A model generated the notes under the pieces. That model was not told the DNA's origin. It was given only the letters and a program-made list of their open reading frames with translations, and did no database searches. The translations under genes and the position numbers were made by a program. DNA of 64,000 bases, from assembly GCA_021234155.1 (NCBI GenBank), contig JAJEKV010000101.1, forward strand, positions 172,814-236,813, given 5' to 3'. The DNA comes from Isoetes taiwanensis. Its lineage: Eukaryota; Streptophyta; Lycopodiopsida; Isoetales; Isoetaceae. Below, piece by piece: positions 12,545 to 24,062 of the stretch. The first letter of the stretch is position 1. The number at the start of each line of letters is the position of its first letter.

Positions 12545-13643
12545 TCACAGCCGGAGTTTGTGGGATGTGTGTGCTAGGAGAAGTGCAAAATGAATACCGA
12601 AGTCCACATAGCTATTGTGGCCATCCAAGAATATTAGGTGTGGATTCTCTAGTGACACTCCTCCAGGTACCCTAGACCGAAAGTGTGAACACCATGACTT
12701 AAAGAGCTCAATGGTTATCCATGCATGATACTGCATTGCTGGGACGCCCCTTCTTCACATCTGCTTATGTAATATGCCTTCATCCTTTTACCCTTGAAGA
12801 TGTATAAGTTAGGTAATCTATACTCTTCAGCATTGACACATACCAGAATACCCACTCTGTAGAGTTCATGATAGCTTCATTGACATCTCTTGCACTGCAA
12901 TGATTTTCAAGCCCTAACCTTGCATGCCTTTATCCTAGTCTCATCAGCATTTGAAATCCTAGAAAGGAAAAAAGCAAACTCATATTAGATGGCGTTGTAG
13001 CTGATTTGTAAAACATGTCTAGGGCTTGGATGATTCATGGCAGGTTCCCTAGCCCTCTCCAATGTCCGGGCACTCCCTCAAAGTTATATTGGGATGCCTG
13101 CAGCGAAAGAAGAGCTTCTACCACTTGTTGCCTAGCTGAAAAGCACTCAAACCATTTGCTCTATTTTGGACTTAATCGCACATAGGGTAAATCCATGCCC
13201 AAGTTTGCCCTCTCAAGAGTCCAAACAACTAGCTCTTCTTCCTATTTGGGAGTGATTTACATGGGGATGCTTCTTTTTTTGTTTATGAGTAATTCTCCCA
13301 TATTGCCAATTTGTCTCCTAGAGGCCTCTCTAATTGAAATGCCATATTCATTAACCTCTTCCAGGATGTCCTCCATCTATTTTTCCCTCCACTTGCTCTC
13401 TTCGATGAAGAAGTCAAGATAGCCATGGTCTTGTCGGGGAGTTTGATACATCCTTCTCTTCCTCACCCGCTTTTGCCCTAACCCTTTTGGCATTGGCAGG
13501 TACTCGAATTGGCGTGGCATTGCCATACACCCTGTTCGATCTGTTCTACGCCATCGAGATAGTTGAAGCTCCCAAAGCCCTTGGTATGGTATTATAGAAT
13601 CCAATTGATATTCAAAACATTTTGAACTATCAATCCACTCCAT
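12545..13643 (-). pseudogene. pogo-like DDE transposase relic, copy 1
   Basis: This is a degenerate gene for a pogo/Tigger-type DNA transposase of the Tc1/mariner superfamily. On the minus strand it starts near 13,500 with a basic N-terminus (KRVRKRRMYQTP). A helix-turn-helix-like segment (EEVNEYGISIREASRR) follows. Next comes a CENP-B-type region (EEELVVWTLERANLGMDL), a decayed middle, and the DDE_1 core with NPHLIFLDGHNSYV, where LDGH carries the second catalytic aspartate. The core is followed by a damaged HTSH motif. Stops and frameshifts interrupt it several times, so no active enzyme is encoded as written. A near-identical second copy lies at 20,492-21,560. Pogo-like elements are uncommon in flowering plants, which is one reason for suspecting another lineage. 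Some of the frameshifts fall at CAG/CTG sites and may be sequencing errors. Confidence 0.75.
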
Positions 13644-14293
13644 TTGAGGGAGAAGAGATCTATCTGCCCGTCAATTTGATATCGAATGCATTGAATTCCC
13701 TCTAGCTCGATGAAATAGGCGAGCCTTTCGAAATCTCCTGTATCTGGAAAAATGGCACACGATGGGTTCGAAGAGCCTAGACGATTGCCAGGTCACGGTT
13801 GACATATGGAACGACATGGCGCATTAGGAACTTATGTCATGCACGGTGTTAGGGGCCCTACATGGGCTTATGAACTATGCGTTCTTGGCTTTTTTTTTGG
13901 GGGGGTTGTTGTAGGACGCTAACAAGACCCTTAATCCTCTCGATGTGGGCAAGTCGCGATGGGGGGCGATCATACCCTATAACCACACAGAAGAGGAAAA
14001 GTTTGTGAAGCACTAACTAATTTAGTACTCCAATGAAGGCACTGCAACCTCTTCATTGTTGCTCTTGGTACTATGACAGACTTGCCCCTACAAATCTCTT
14101 GTTTCTTGCCAAAGAAATGATGATACCAAAGGAGTACCCTTTTTTTCCACCCATCAATGGCCCTTCAAGACAACCCTCACCTTATGTGTCAAAGAAACCA
14201 AGATAAGATTCTAAAACACATGCACACCTTTCCAAACTAAAACAAAGCCGAAGATCACTATGAATTCGAGAAGCTAAATCCTCAACATAATAT
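13644..14293. other. Flank between transposase relic and LTR, part of the duplicated unit
   Basis: Noncoding, and present a second time at 21,561-22,207 with few differences, mostly indels (a poly-T run near 13,890 is far longer in the second copy, near 21,790). It ends with AATAT directly against the LTR in both places. This pentamer is the target-site duplication of the copia insertion. Confidence 0.65.
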
Positions 14294-14975
14294 TGTTAGA
14301 ACTAGACAACACGTTTAATCTTATCCTAGCAAAGATGTCATTCAACTTTTCTCTTATGATAATTCAGGCTTTCAATCATATCCTTTACACCAGCAAGGAA
14401 GCCACATTATGGTCAATAATTCCTTGCTCAAATCAATCTTCAAAAAACCAACAAGTAAGCACTAGTCAACTTGGAATATAATTCTTCAAGCATTAAAATC
14501 CCAATACAAAATATTTCAAACGATCACTGTAGCAGAGGGATTGACTGCCTCCATTCTCCTCATATATGAGACGGATAAAGCCATCCTTGGACCCCAATAA
14601 TTCTTTAAGACTCTGCTTCACCTTATAATAGAACTGTCCGGCGGTTAAGGCATCATTCATACTTTCCAACTGGAGGTCGTTGTCTATTGAACTATATCCC
14701 ATGTGCTTGGTTAAGGAAATCGCCACTTTCGGGATTTATCTCACATACCGCTTTTAGAAAAGCACATAAAGCACATAAAGCACTTATATGTATAAGGCAC
14801 TTATATGCATTCGTTTTGCATCTTCAATCGTGTTTTGACTTTACAACCCCACGCCACTTGCTTCTCATAGGTTGTTTTTGTAGTCGCAATATATTCACCG
14901 CTCACCGCTTCTCATGAATATAAGATGACAATTTTCTAACTTCCTTATAATATGACATGACTCACATTTTCAACA
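14294..14975 (-). mobile_element. Copia LTR copy 1 (3' LTR of the minus-strand element)
   Basis: A 682-bp LTR with TG...CA ends (tgttaga... and ...ttcaaca on plus). It is preceded by AATAT and followed by a polypurine tract on the minus strand, so it is the 3' LTR. It shares long identical runs with the copies at 19,334 and 22,208. It differs from them mainly at CTG/CAG words: positions 14,881-14,914 read tagtcgc and caccgctcaccgc where the other two copies read tagctgc and cactgccactgc. Confidence 0.9.
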
Positions 14976-14985
14976 CTTCCCCTTC
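14976..14985 (-). other. Polypurine tract of the copia element
   Basis: On the minus strand the bases directly before the 3' LTR read GAAGGGGAAG, the usual second-strand primer of LTR retrotransposons. The same tract follows LTR copy 2 at 19,999. Confidence 0.8.
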
Positions 14986-15149
14986 ATGTCATATCTCCTT
15001 ATGTCATATCCGAATCAGATGCATGATTTGCTTTCTCGAGCTCGGTTGAACCTTTTCTCTCGCGGAACCTTTGTCAAAATATCTCGCTAATTCGCTTATC
15101 CCACTAATATAATTAACTTGATCAATCCTTTGCATATCGTGATCCCTAA

Positions 15150-18100
15150 TGAAATGCATTTCTAATTCTATATGCTTCGACCTTCATGCATTACCGGATT
15201 TCTCGGTCATGGCTATGCAAAAAATCGTCACATAGCATCTCACTAGTTTTGGTCGCAATTCCAAGCTCCAAAATTAACCTCCTTTCCCATATTAGTTCTT
15301 TTGCACATAATGTGGTCGAGGCATACTCAGCCTTCCTCGCAGTAGACAATGCTATAGATGATTGTTTTTGCACTTCCAAGCTACAAGACCTCCTCCAAGC
15401 ATCATAAGGTATCGATGTTGATTTCCCTTTGCATCTAAATCTCCTCCTGCCCGGTCAAGATCACAAAATGCGTCAATATTAAGTTTTTGAATTGTATGCA
15501 ATTCCCATATCAATAGTGCCTTTCAAATATCTCGAGAACACGTTTTGTAAAGAATCCAATGATCCTTCCTGGATCATTGTTGTATCTACGAGCATGTTTA
15601 CACTATGAGCAATATCTCGCCTTGTGCAATTAGCAACATAGGCTAGGCATCCCTGTTAAGGATCTATATGGAATTCTCTCCATGATTTTCCCTTTCTTCA
15701 TCATCATTTAGGACACATGTCAAGAGAAAGCTTACATCCCGGGTGCTTGCGGAGTTTTACTAATGTTGCATTCTTTCATTTTAAATTTTTCAAGCATACC
15801 TCTCGATCCGCTTCTTTTTTGAGTTAAAGTGATGGTACCTTTATCTCTATTTCTTTGACACCTCAATCCCTAAAACTTTGTAAGTTCTCCAAGGTCCGGG
15901 ACATTTCAAATGCGCTTTTAACAACCTTTTGCACATCAATAAACATTTTTTCCCTTTTGCCACCATAATGTTGTCATCAACATATAAAGCAATAATGCAC
16001 CAACCGTCTTGACATTCAAATTTATACAAATTCCCATCATTCAAAATTTAACAAATCCTTGTTCAATAAGATAAGAATCCATGCATTTGTACCCATTCTC
16101 TAGGAGATTGTCTTAGTCCATAAACCGCCCTTTTCAATTTCCAAACCTTATCTTCCCCTTGCTCAAATCTCCGGTGCTTGTTTCATGAAAATTTCCTCAT
16201 CTAATTTTGCATTTAGGAAAGCGCTTTTACATCCATGTGATGCACTTCTAGATTCCATGCATTTGCCAAAAGCGGTAGCATTCTGACATCTGTTCATCCA
16301 TTTTACTAAAGGAGAAAATGTTTCATCAAAATCCTGACCTTTTTTCTGTGAGGAATCCCGTAAGTGCAACCAACCTGGCTTTGTATTTAGATGATTTTGC
16401 CGCTCCAGCTTTTGATTCTGAAAATCCATTTATTGCCTACTATATTCTTACCTGGAGTGTTCACTGTTTTCAAAGGTGTCGAGATCCACAAAGGAATCCA
16501 TTTCCTCTTTCATAGCATTTAGCCACTGCTCTTTGTCATTTGAAACTAGTACACATCATCTAAGGTTTTGGCACCCCTGGGTTTAGATGCATTAAAATTT
16601 CAAAAATATTGTTTACCTCATGCTCTGTTCAACTTGCAATCTCTTACCCTTCCGGCTTCATCACGACCATGTATCTCAGTCCTCAAATTTCAAGGTCTGC
16701 TTGAAGTTTTTGCACTTCTGTCATTCTTTTCTTTTTTTGCTTGAGGTTGTTGTTGAATTACTGTGTAATGATCTTTTTTCAACCTGACTTGTATCTATTG
16801 ATTCTTCTTCACCTTCCCCTAGAGAGTCTTCAATTTCTTCCCCACTGCTTTGTGTTTCAGCCCGGGCCTCAAAGATCATCATCCAGACAATCTCATTTAC
16901 TTTGTTAGTAGAGATGCAGCCTCTTTAGCATTCTGTTCAAATCAACTTAACATTTTCAAAGGGCCTTTTATAGGTCTAGATAATACTTTTTGTAAACTTG
17001 TCCCTCATCAAAGGAAACATCTCTAACTAATAATTACCCTTCTTGCTTTTAGGATCATATAACCTATAAGCCTTGGACCCGATTATCATATCCTACTAGA
17101 TATGTAATTAGAGCCCGATCATCTAATTTTTTTCTGTTTTCCTTTGGTATATGAACAAATGCTAAGCATCCATACACTCTCAAATTTTCATAATTTGGTT
17201 TCCTTCCTGACCAAAGCATATCAGGAATTCCACCATGTGTACTAGCAGATGGCAACATGTTTTGAATAGTCACGCCAGCTTTTTGAACCGCCTCTTCCCA
17301 TAAGAAATTTGGTAATCCCCTTTGATTTTAACATGCTCCTAACAAAGATTTAAAATTGTTACATTCTTCCTATCGGCTACACCATTCTTGTGGGGAATGA
17401 CTACAAGTTAGTTGCCTTTTAATGCCTTTTTATTCTTGCAAAACCTCTTAAATTCTCCCCGATAGGAACTCACCTCCTCGGGCCGGACCTCAAACATTTG
17501 ATCCTTCTTCCTGTTTCAGATCTCCATCTCATTAACAAATTGTTTAAACTTTTCAAAAGTCATCTTTAGTTTTAATGCAATACACACTTTAGTTTTTCTA
17601 CGGAAATCATCTATTAGAGAGTCATAAAGTATCTCTTCCCACTCAGACTAACAACATTAAGTGGTCCACACAAACTGTATGTACCAAATCCAAAATACCC
17701 TTTTGCTCTTGCACCTTTTTTCTTAAAAGGTAACTGTTGTGTTTGCCAAGCATACATCCCATGCATACTTGTTTTTAGATTGAGATGTGCTGATATTAAG
17801 GAATCCTTCCTTGTTTAATACCTCAATTGTAGGAGGATTAACATGACATAATCTTTCATGCCAATTTTTCAGAGATGGATAAGTCGACAAATTGATACTC
17901 GGACATCAAATGTTGTCTGCTTAATCCATATAAATTTCCAACTCTTTTTCCCACAAACATTTTTATTACCAAGAAAAAATATTACAATGAAGTTTTTCAA
18001 ACACCACTTTATAGCCATGATCAACTAACCGCATATTGAAATAAGATTTCTTATCAATCCCCGGTATGCACAAACATTTTTTTGCTTTTACAAATTTTGC

Positions 18101-19299
18101 CTTCTAGGTCAAACAACTCGTAACTCCAAAGACTCTCAATTTTTCTTAATTCCCCATTTCCAAACTGTACATGTCCTCCTTCTTTTTCTCCTCGCATTTT
18201 TTAGCATTTCTCGAAGCTTCCCCGCCACGGATCTCTCGGCTCCACGAATCTAAGATAAGAGCATCGAGTGTCAAATTTTGTATTAATCTTAGAACAAGCC
18301 CAGAGACATATTTACCCCTCAATGTCTTCATCCCGCTCATCTTCCTCTTGGCTTGTTTCGAAAGCAATATTTAGGCTAGGCTTAGCCTTGATCCTTTACC
18401 TTCAAATTTCTTCCCTTTCCCCTCTTTTTGGACTTGGAGTAGTTGGTTGCTATGTGACCTTTACCCTCACAATTATAACAAATAACTTCCTTTCCAAGTT
18501 TAGGACAATTTATTTTAAGGTGGCCATAAGCATCACAGTTAAAGCATGGACCAATTTGTTTTTTACTAAAGACCTTCTTGCCTTTTTTCTCGCTTTTGAC
18601 AAACATGGCCTCCGAATCATCCTCATCATCTCCTTTGGTCTCCGCTTCAAATTCTGTCCCGATCATTCTAATTGCATGTTCCTTTGATTTAGCCACATTT
18701 CTTAACAAAAGTAGCTAACTGAGCATTATGAGAGATTTGCTCTAGAAATAGCTAGAAGTTGATAGTCCTCATTTAACACAACCCCGCCCCCTAAGTCAAG
18801 AATTATTGATTCAAATTTTCGGAAATTCAGTAATATTGTCTTTCTCATACAATTTTAATTTTCTCAACTGTTTTTCCAATACATCTATTTGAGAGGAAGA
18901 CTTTTGCTCATAATTATCTAACATAAATTTCCACATTTCTCGCAGGATTTACCTCTCGAAGTTTTAGCTTGATAGCCGCCCCCACCTTTTGGCATATTAT
19001 GGATTGAGCTTCCATTATTCTTGCCTTCTCATCCACGCTTAGCCAATCAAGTGACTCTTCTTGTCGCATTAGTTCCACCTTCACCACTTGTAATTTGTTC
19101 TAGCTCCACCACCGCAATGAGGTTGAAGTACTTGATTCTTCTCCTCCGGATACCATTTACTCAATGTATTAGGATCAATCAAGTATCATGATTTTTCAAA
19201 TTCTAACACCTCCTCAATGCCTTGCTTCCAACACGAAACCCTCGTTTCCCTTTGAAGACCCTATGGAGTTTAAGAGATTAGCTCCAAATCGGTAGACAT
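15150..19299 (-). pseudogene. Ty1/copia gag-pol, degenerate, minus strand
   Basis: Gag starts near 19,299, just inside the primer-binding site. At 18,382-18,708 it carries a zinc knuckle (CFNCDAYGHLKINC) and a second one whose last Cys is Tyr (CYNCEGKGHIATNY). Integrase follows at about 17,050-17,900, with a CMLGK zinc-finger end, LDLVHT near the catalytic core and, at 17,064-17,273, WSGRKPNYENLRVYGCLAF. Reverse transcriptase (RVT_2) lies at 15,847-16,429 with SQKKGQDFDETFSPLVK, KSAFLNAKLDEEIFMKQ and the catalytic LYVDDNIMVAK. RNase H is at 15,191-15,480 with QSSIALSTA and AKELIWERR. The order gag-IN-RT-RH defines the copia class. Many frameshifts break the polyprotein. The RNase H copy at 20,142-20,429 is intact over the same residues, so part of the damage may be base-calling error. 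Confidence 0.9.
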
Positions 19300-19319
19300 C
19301 TTGCTTTCCTGGATTTATT

Positions 19320-19331
19320 GGCTCGATACCC
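19320..19331 (-). other. Primer-binding site of the copia element
   Basis: Minus-strand sequence GGGTATCGAGCC lies two bases from the 5' LTR edge at 19,334. It resembles the initiator tRNA-Met site TGGTATCAGAGCC with the A of the central CAG lost. This is another example of damage at a CAG word. Confidence 0.65.
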
Positions 19332-19333
19332 TT

Positions 19334-19998
19334 TGTTAGAACTAGACAACACGTTTAATCTTATCCTAGCAAAGATGTCATTCAACTTTTCTATAATTCG
19401 GGCTTTCAATCATATCCTTTACACCAAAGAAGGAAGCCACATTATGGTCAATAATTCCTTGCTCAAATCAATCTTCAAAACCAACAAGTAAGCACTAGTC
19501 AACTTGGAATATAATTCTTCAAGCATTAAAATCCCAATACAAAATATTTCAAACGATCATCAGAAAGGTAGGGATTATTTGCCTCCATTCTCCTCATATA
19601 TGAGACGGATCAAGCCATCCTTGGACCCCAATAATTCTTTAAGACTCTGCTTCACCTTATAATAGAACCGTCCTGGTTAAGGCATCATTCATACTTTCAA
19701 CTGAGGTCGTTGTCTATTGAACTATATCCCACAGCTTGGTTAAGGAAATCGCTACTTTCGATTTATCTCACATACCGCTTTAGAAAAGCACATAAAGCAC
19801 ATAAAGCACTTATATGTATAAAGCACTTATATGCATTCGTTTGCATCTTCAATCGTGGTGCTTTGACTTTACAACCCACGCCACGCTTCTCATAGGTTGT
19901 TTTTTAGCTGCAATATATTCACTGCCACTGCTTCTCATGAATATAAGATGACAATTTTCTAACTTCCTTATAATATGACATGACTCATATTTTCAACA
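19334..19998 (-). mobile_element. Copia LTR copy 2 (5' LTR of element 1)
   Basis: A 665-bp LTR with TG...CA ends, flanked on the left by the primer-binding site of the complete internal region and on the right by a polypurine tract plus a second, partial internal region. It therefore serves as 5' LTR of one copy and 3' LTR of another, the arrangement left by recombination between LTRs of tandem copies. Confidence 0.9.
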
Positions 19999-20491
19999 CT
20001 TCCCCTTCATGTCATATCTCCTTATGTCATATCCAATCTTTATGCATGATTTGCTTTTCGAGCTCTGAACCTTTTCTCCGCCGTAACCTTTGTCAAAATA
20101 TCTCCAGCATTGCTTATCCCATTTCAATATAATTAACTTGATCAATCCTTTGCATACTTTTGATCCCTAATGAAATGCATTTCTAATTCTATATGCTTCG
20201 ACCTTTCATGCATTACTGGATTTCTGGTCATGGCTATGCAGCTTGTACTGTCACATAGCATCTCACTAGAGTTTGGCTGCTCAATTCCAAGCTCCAAAAT
20301 TAACCTCCTTTCCCATATTAGTTCTTTTGCACATAATGTGGCTGAGGCATACTCAGCTTCTGCAGTAGACAATGCTATAGATGATTGTTTTTTGCACTTC
20401 CAAGCTACAAGACCTCCTCCAAGCATCATAAGGTATCCTGATGTTGATTTCCTTGCATCTAAATCTCCTGCCCAGTCAGCATCACAAAATG
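19999..20491 (-). pseudogene. Second partial copia internal region (RNase H end of pol)
   Basis: About 490 bp equivalent to 14,976-15,470: the polypurine tract, 3' spacer and the C-terminal RNase H coding segment. The frame at 20,142-20,429 is open for 95 residues and includes KQSSIALSTAEAEYASATL, AKELIWERR and a CDSTSCIA segment. It stops abruptly at about 20,491, where the sequence changes to the transposase-relic flank (cacaaaatgc/aggagaagtg). That junction is non-homologous apart from 2-3 shared bases. Confidence 0.85.
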
Positions 20492-21560
20492 CAGGAGAAG
20501 TGCAAAATGAATACCGAAGTCCACATAGCTATTGTGGCCATCCAAGAATATTAGGTGTGGATTCTCTAGTGACACTCCTCCAGGTACCCTAGACCGAAAG
20601 TGTGAACACCATGACTTAAAGAGCTCAATGGTTATCCATGCATGATACTGCATTGCTGGGACGCCCCTTCTTCACATCTGCTTATGTAATATGCCTTCAT
20701 CCTTTTACCCTTGAAGATGTATAAGTTAGGTAATCTATACTCTTCAGCATTGACACATACCAGAATACCCACTCTGTAGAGTTCATGATAGCTTCATTGA
20801 CATCTCTTGCACTGCAATGATTTTCAAGCCCTAACCTTGCATGCCTTTATCCTAGTCTCATCAGCATTTCAAATCCTAGAAAGGAAAAAAGCAAACTCAT
20901 ATTAGATGGCGTTGCAGCCGTTGTAAAACATGTCTAGGCTTGGCTGATTCATGGCAGGTTCCCTAGCCCTCTCCAATGTCTGGGCACTCCTCAAAGTTAT
21001 ATTGGGATGCCTCTGCTTGAAGAGCTTCTACCACTTGTTGCCTAGCAGACCAGCACTCAGCCATTTGCTCTATTTTGGACTTAACTGCACATAGGGTAAC
21101 CGCCATGCCCAAGTTTGCCCTCTCAAGAGTCCAAACAACTAGCTCTTCTTCCTATTTGGGAGTGACGACATGGGGATGCTTCTTTTGTTTATGAGTAATT
21201 CTCCCATATTACGAATTTGTCTCCTAGAGGCCTCTCTAATTGAAATGCCATATTCATTAACCTCTTCCAGGATGTCCTCCATCTATTTTTCCCTCCACTT
21301 GCCTCTCTTCGATGAAGAAGTCTGCATAGCCATGGTCTTGTCGGGAGTTTGATACATCCTTCTCTTCCTCACCCGCTTTGCCCTAACCCTTTTGGCATTG
21401 GCAGGTACTCGAATTGGCGTGGCATTGCCATACACCCTGTTCGATCTGTTCTACGCCATCGAGATAGTTGAAGCTCCCAAAGCCCTTGGTATGGTATTAT
21501 AGAATCCAATTGATATTCAAAACATTTTGAACTATCAATCCACTCCATTTGAGGGAGAAG
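20492..21560 (-). pseudogene. pogo-like DDE transposase relic, copy 2
   Basis: A second copy of 12,570-13,640, matching almost throughout. It has the DDE_1 core (NPHLIFLDGHNSYV) at 20,459-20,653, the CENP-B-type region near 21,110, the helix-turn-helix-like region near 21,240 and the basic N-terminus near 21,380. It lacks the bases beyond 12,570 that encode the HTSH motif, because the rearrangement joint cuts there. The copies differ by scattered 1-4-bp changes centred on CTG/CAG words (for example ggctgattc here, ggatgattc at about 13,028). Confidence 0.75.
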
Positions 21561-22207
21561 AGATCTATCTGCCCATCAATTTGATATCGAATGCATTGAA
21601 TTCCCTCTAGCTCGATGAAATAGGCGAGCATTTCGAAATCTCCTGTATCTGGAAAAATGGCACACGATGGGTTCGAAGAGCCTAGACGATTGCCAGGTCA
21701 CGGTTGACATATGGAACGACATGGCGCATTAGGAACTTATGTCATGCACGGTGTTAGGGCCCTACATGGGCTTATGAACTTGTACGCTTTTTTTTTTTTT
21801 TTTTTTTTTTGGGGGGTTTGTTGTAGGACGCTAACAAGACCCTTTAATCCCCGATGTGGGCAAGTCGCGATGGGGGCGATCATACCCTATAACCACAATG
21901 TAAGAGGAAAAGTTTGTGAAGCACTAACTAATTTAGTACTCCAATGAAGGCACTGCAACCTCTTCATTGTTGCTCTTGGTACTATGACAGACTTGCCCCT
22001 ACAAATCTCTTGTTTCTTGCCAAAGAAATGACAGATACTAAAGGAGTACCCTTATTTTTTCCACCCATCAATGGCCCTTCAAGACAACCCTCACCTTATG
22101 TGTCAAAGAAACCAAGATAAGATTCTAAAACACATGCACACCTTTCCAAACTAAAACAAAGCCGAAGATCACTATGAATTCGAGAAGCTAAATCCTCAAC
22201 ATAATAT
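21561..22207. other. Second copy of the flank between transposase relic and LTR
   Basis: Equivalent to 13,644-14,293. Contains a poly-T/poly-G run near 21,790 that is much longer than in copy 1, and ends in AATAT against LTR copy 3. Confidence 0.65.
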
Positions 22208-22881
22208 TGTTAGAACTAGACAACACGTTTAATCTTATCCTAGCAAAGATGTCATTCAACTTTTCTCTTATGATAATTCAGGCTTTCAATCATATCCTTT
22301 ACACAAGCAAGGAAGCCACATTATGGTCAATAATTCCTTGCTCAAATCAATCTTCAAAAAACCAACAAGTAAGCACTAGTCAACTTGGAATATAATTCTT
22401 CAAGCATTAAAATCCCAATACAAAATATTTCAAACGATCATCAGAAAGGGGATTGATCGGCTTCCATTCTCCTCATATATGAGACGGATAAAGCCATCCT
22501 TGACCCCAATAATTTTTAAGACTGGGCTTCACCTTATAATAGAACCGTCCCATGGTTAAGGCATCATTCATACTTTCCAACTGAGGTCATTGTCTATTGA
22601 ACTATATCCCACGTGCTTGGTTAAGGAAATCGCTACTTTCGATTTATCTCACATACCGTTTTTAGAAAAAGCACATAAAGCACATAAAGCACTTATATGT
22701 ATAAAGCACTTATATGCATTCGCTTGCATCTTCAATCGGCTTGACTTTACAACCCTCCACGCCACTGCTTCTCATAGGTTGTTTTTGTAGCTGCAATATA
22801 TTCACTGCCACTGCTTCTCATGAATATAAGATGACAATTTTCTAACTTCCTTATAATATGACATGACTCACATTTTCAACA
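22208..22881 (-). mobile_element. Copia LTR copy 3, bounded by AATAT on both sides
   Basis: A 674-bp LTR with TG...CA ends. The five bases on its left (22,203-22,207) and right (22,882-22,886) are both AATAT, a perfect 5-bp target-site duplication. Its left flank equals the left flank of LTR copy 1. It thus looks like a solo LTR left by intra-element recombination at the same insertion site. No polypurine tract or primer-binding site adjoins it. Confidence 0.88.
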
Positions 22882-22886
22882 AATAT

Positions 22887-23557
22887 ATGGGTAACTCAAA
22901 AGGAATAATTATCCTTCCGCGCGTTAACTTGGCCTGAATTCCTCCTTCATAGCACTATTGTAGGAGGCCATATCCTTTACAACACTTTGCTCTATCTTTC
23001 CACTACTCAAGATGATCCAAAGCTTGCCCCAAATGGGGTGGTCTAATCACTCTCTCTGTTTACTCTCATATGCCAGTATAGATTTAGCTCCAACACTGCC
23101 CAATTAGTAATCAAAAAACCTAGTCTCCTGTCCCGAGTTCCTTTGTTCAATCTCCTTCTTCATACACTTTATTTTAATTAGCAAGCATTTGTAAAATCTA
23201 ATCTTCTCCAGCTGGAATGAAGGCGGTTGACTTCATGAGAAGAAGTCCAGGCCTGTGCTTTCAGCCGAAATAGGTAGCATTGAAGAGCCACAACCAATTA
23301 GAATGCAAAGGCCCAAGTACCCAATCTGTCTACATGTTTGTATTTGATATAAAGCACACAATATAGAAGTTCTGATACCTTGTTCAAACACTCAAGCCAA
23401 TTGAAGAAACGACCAACCTTGGATCTGTACAACCACAGTGAGTTTACCATTTTGGTTGCAATGGGTGCAACATAGAAGGATCAGTGCTTGGATTCGTAAC
23501 TTGCAAAAACGTTTGGATGCAATACTAAAAAACTGAAAGGAACGTGCTTGAACACTA
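22887..23557. other. Spacer, no gene seen
   Basis: Noncoding in all frames, with a normal CAG/CTG content. It is the ancestral right flank of the copia insertion. Confidence 0.4.
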
Positions 23558-23566
23558 GTCAAAAAC

Positions 23567-23941
23567 GGAACTCCGTATATCTCAAGCGAGATGTGGCTAA
23601 TGTGGCCATCCGGTATCAGCCAGGTGGTTAATGTGGCCAAAAAAGTGGTTAATGTGGCAAAAAAATCAGGCTTCAAACTGCGCTTGGGGGCAAAAATTTC
23701 AATCGGCTGGTTCTTTCTGCTCTATGGGCAGTTTGATTCGATCTAAAAACCATACCAATCGCTTTGTCTGCTTCTTTTATGCTAGATTGCTGAAGACAGG
23801 AAGAGATTTGAGGCAAAATGGAGCCGGATCAACCAAAAAATGCCAAAAACAGTTAGTTTTTGGGCTTCAAACCACGTTGTTCTTCGTGGCTGATACAGGT
23901 GGCCACATTAACCACATCTCGCTTGAGATATACGGCGTTCC
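23567..23941. mobile_element. Mutator-like MITE with 9-bp target-site duplication
   Basis: A 375-bp element has inverted terminal arms of about 42 bp (23,567-23,608 and 23,900-23,941) that match at all but two positions. The ends read GGAAC and GTTCC, with ccgtatatctcaagcgagat inside. The flanks are the same nine bases, GTCAAAAAC (23,558-23,566 and 23,942-23,950). A 9-bp target duplication with G-starting inverted repeats is the signature of Mutator-like elements. The inside is noncoding and includes a short internal repeat of gtggttaatgtggc. No transposase is encoded, so it would depend on an autonomous partner elsewhere. Confidence 0.82.
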
Positions 23942-24062
23942 GTCAAAAACCCTAGCATTCAGCAAAGAAATTACCTGCTGGCTAAGTGCTAGCTTAAGCT
24001 GCAACAGAAATTCATAAGGCTGAAGACGAAGTGATCTATTCCTTCCCTATCTGAATCGATGC

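Noticed and set aside
18268-18687. Plus-strand frame of 139 codons opposite the copia gag
   Set aside because: Antisense of the zinc-knuckle region; hydrophobic only because of reverse-complement codons.
14294-22881. Chimeric copia element that captured the pogo transposase (LTR - transposase - partial pol - LTR)
   Set aside because: The LTR/transposase-flank junction lacks a primer-binding site, and AATAT target duplications mark that flank as host DNA next to the insertion. A duplication of the locus explains the order better.
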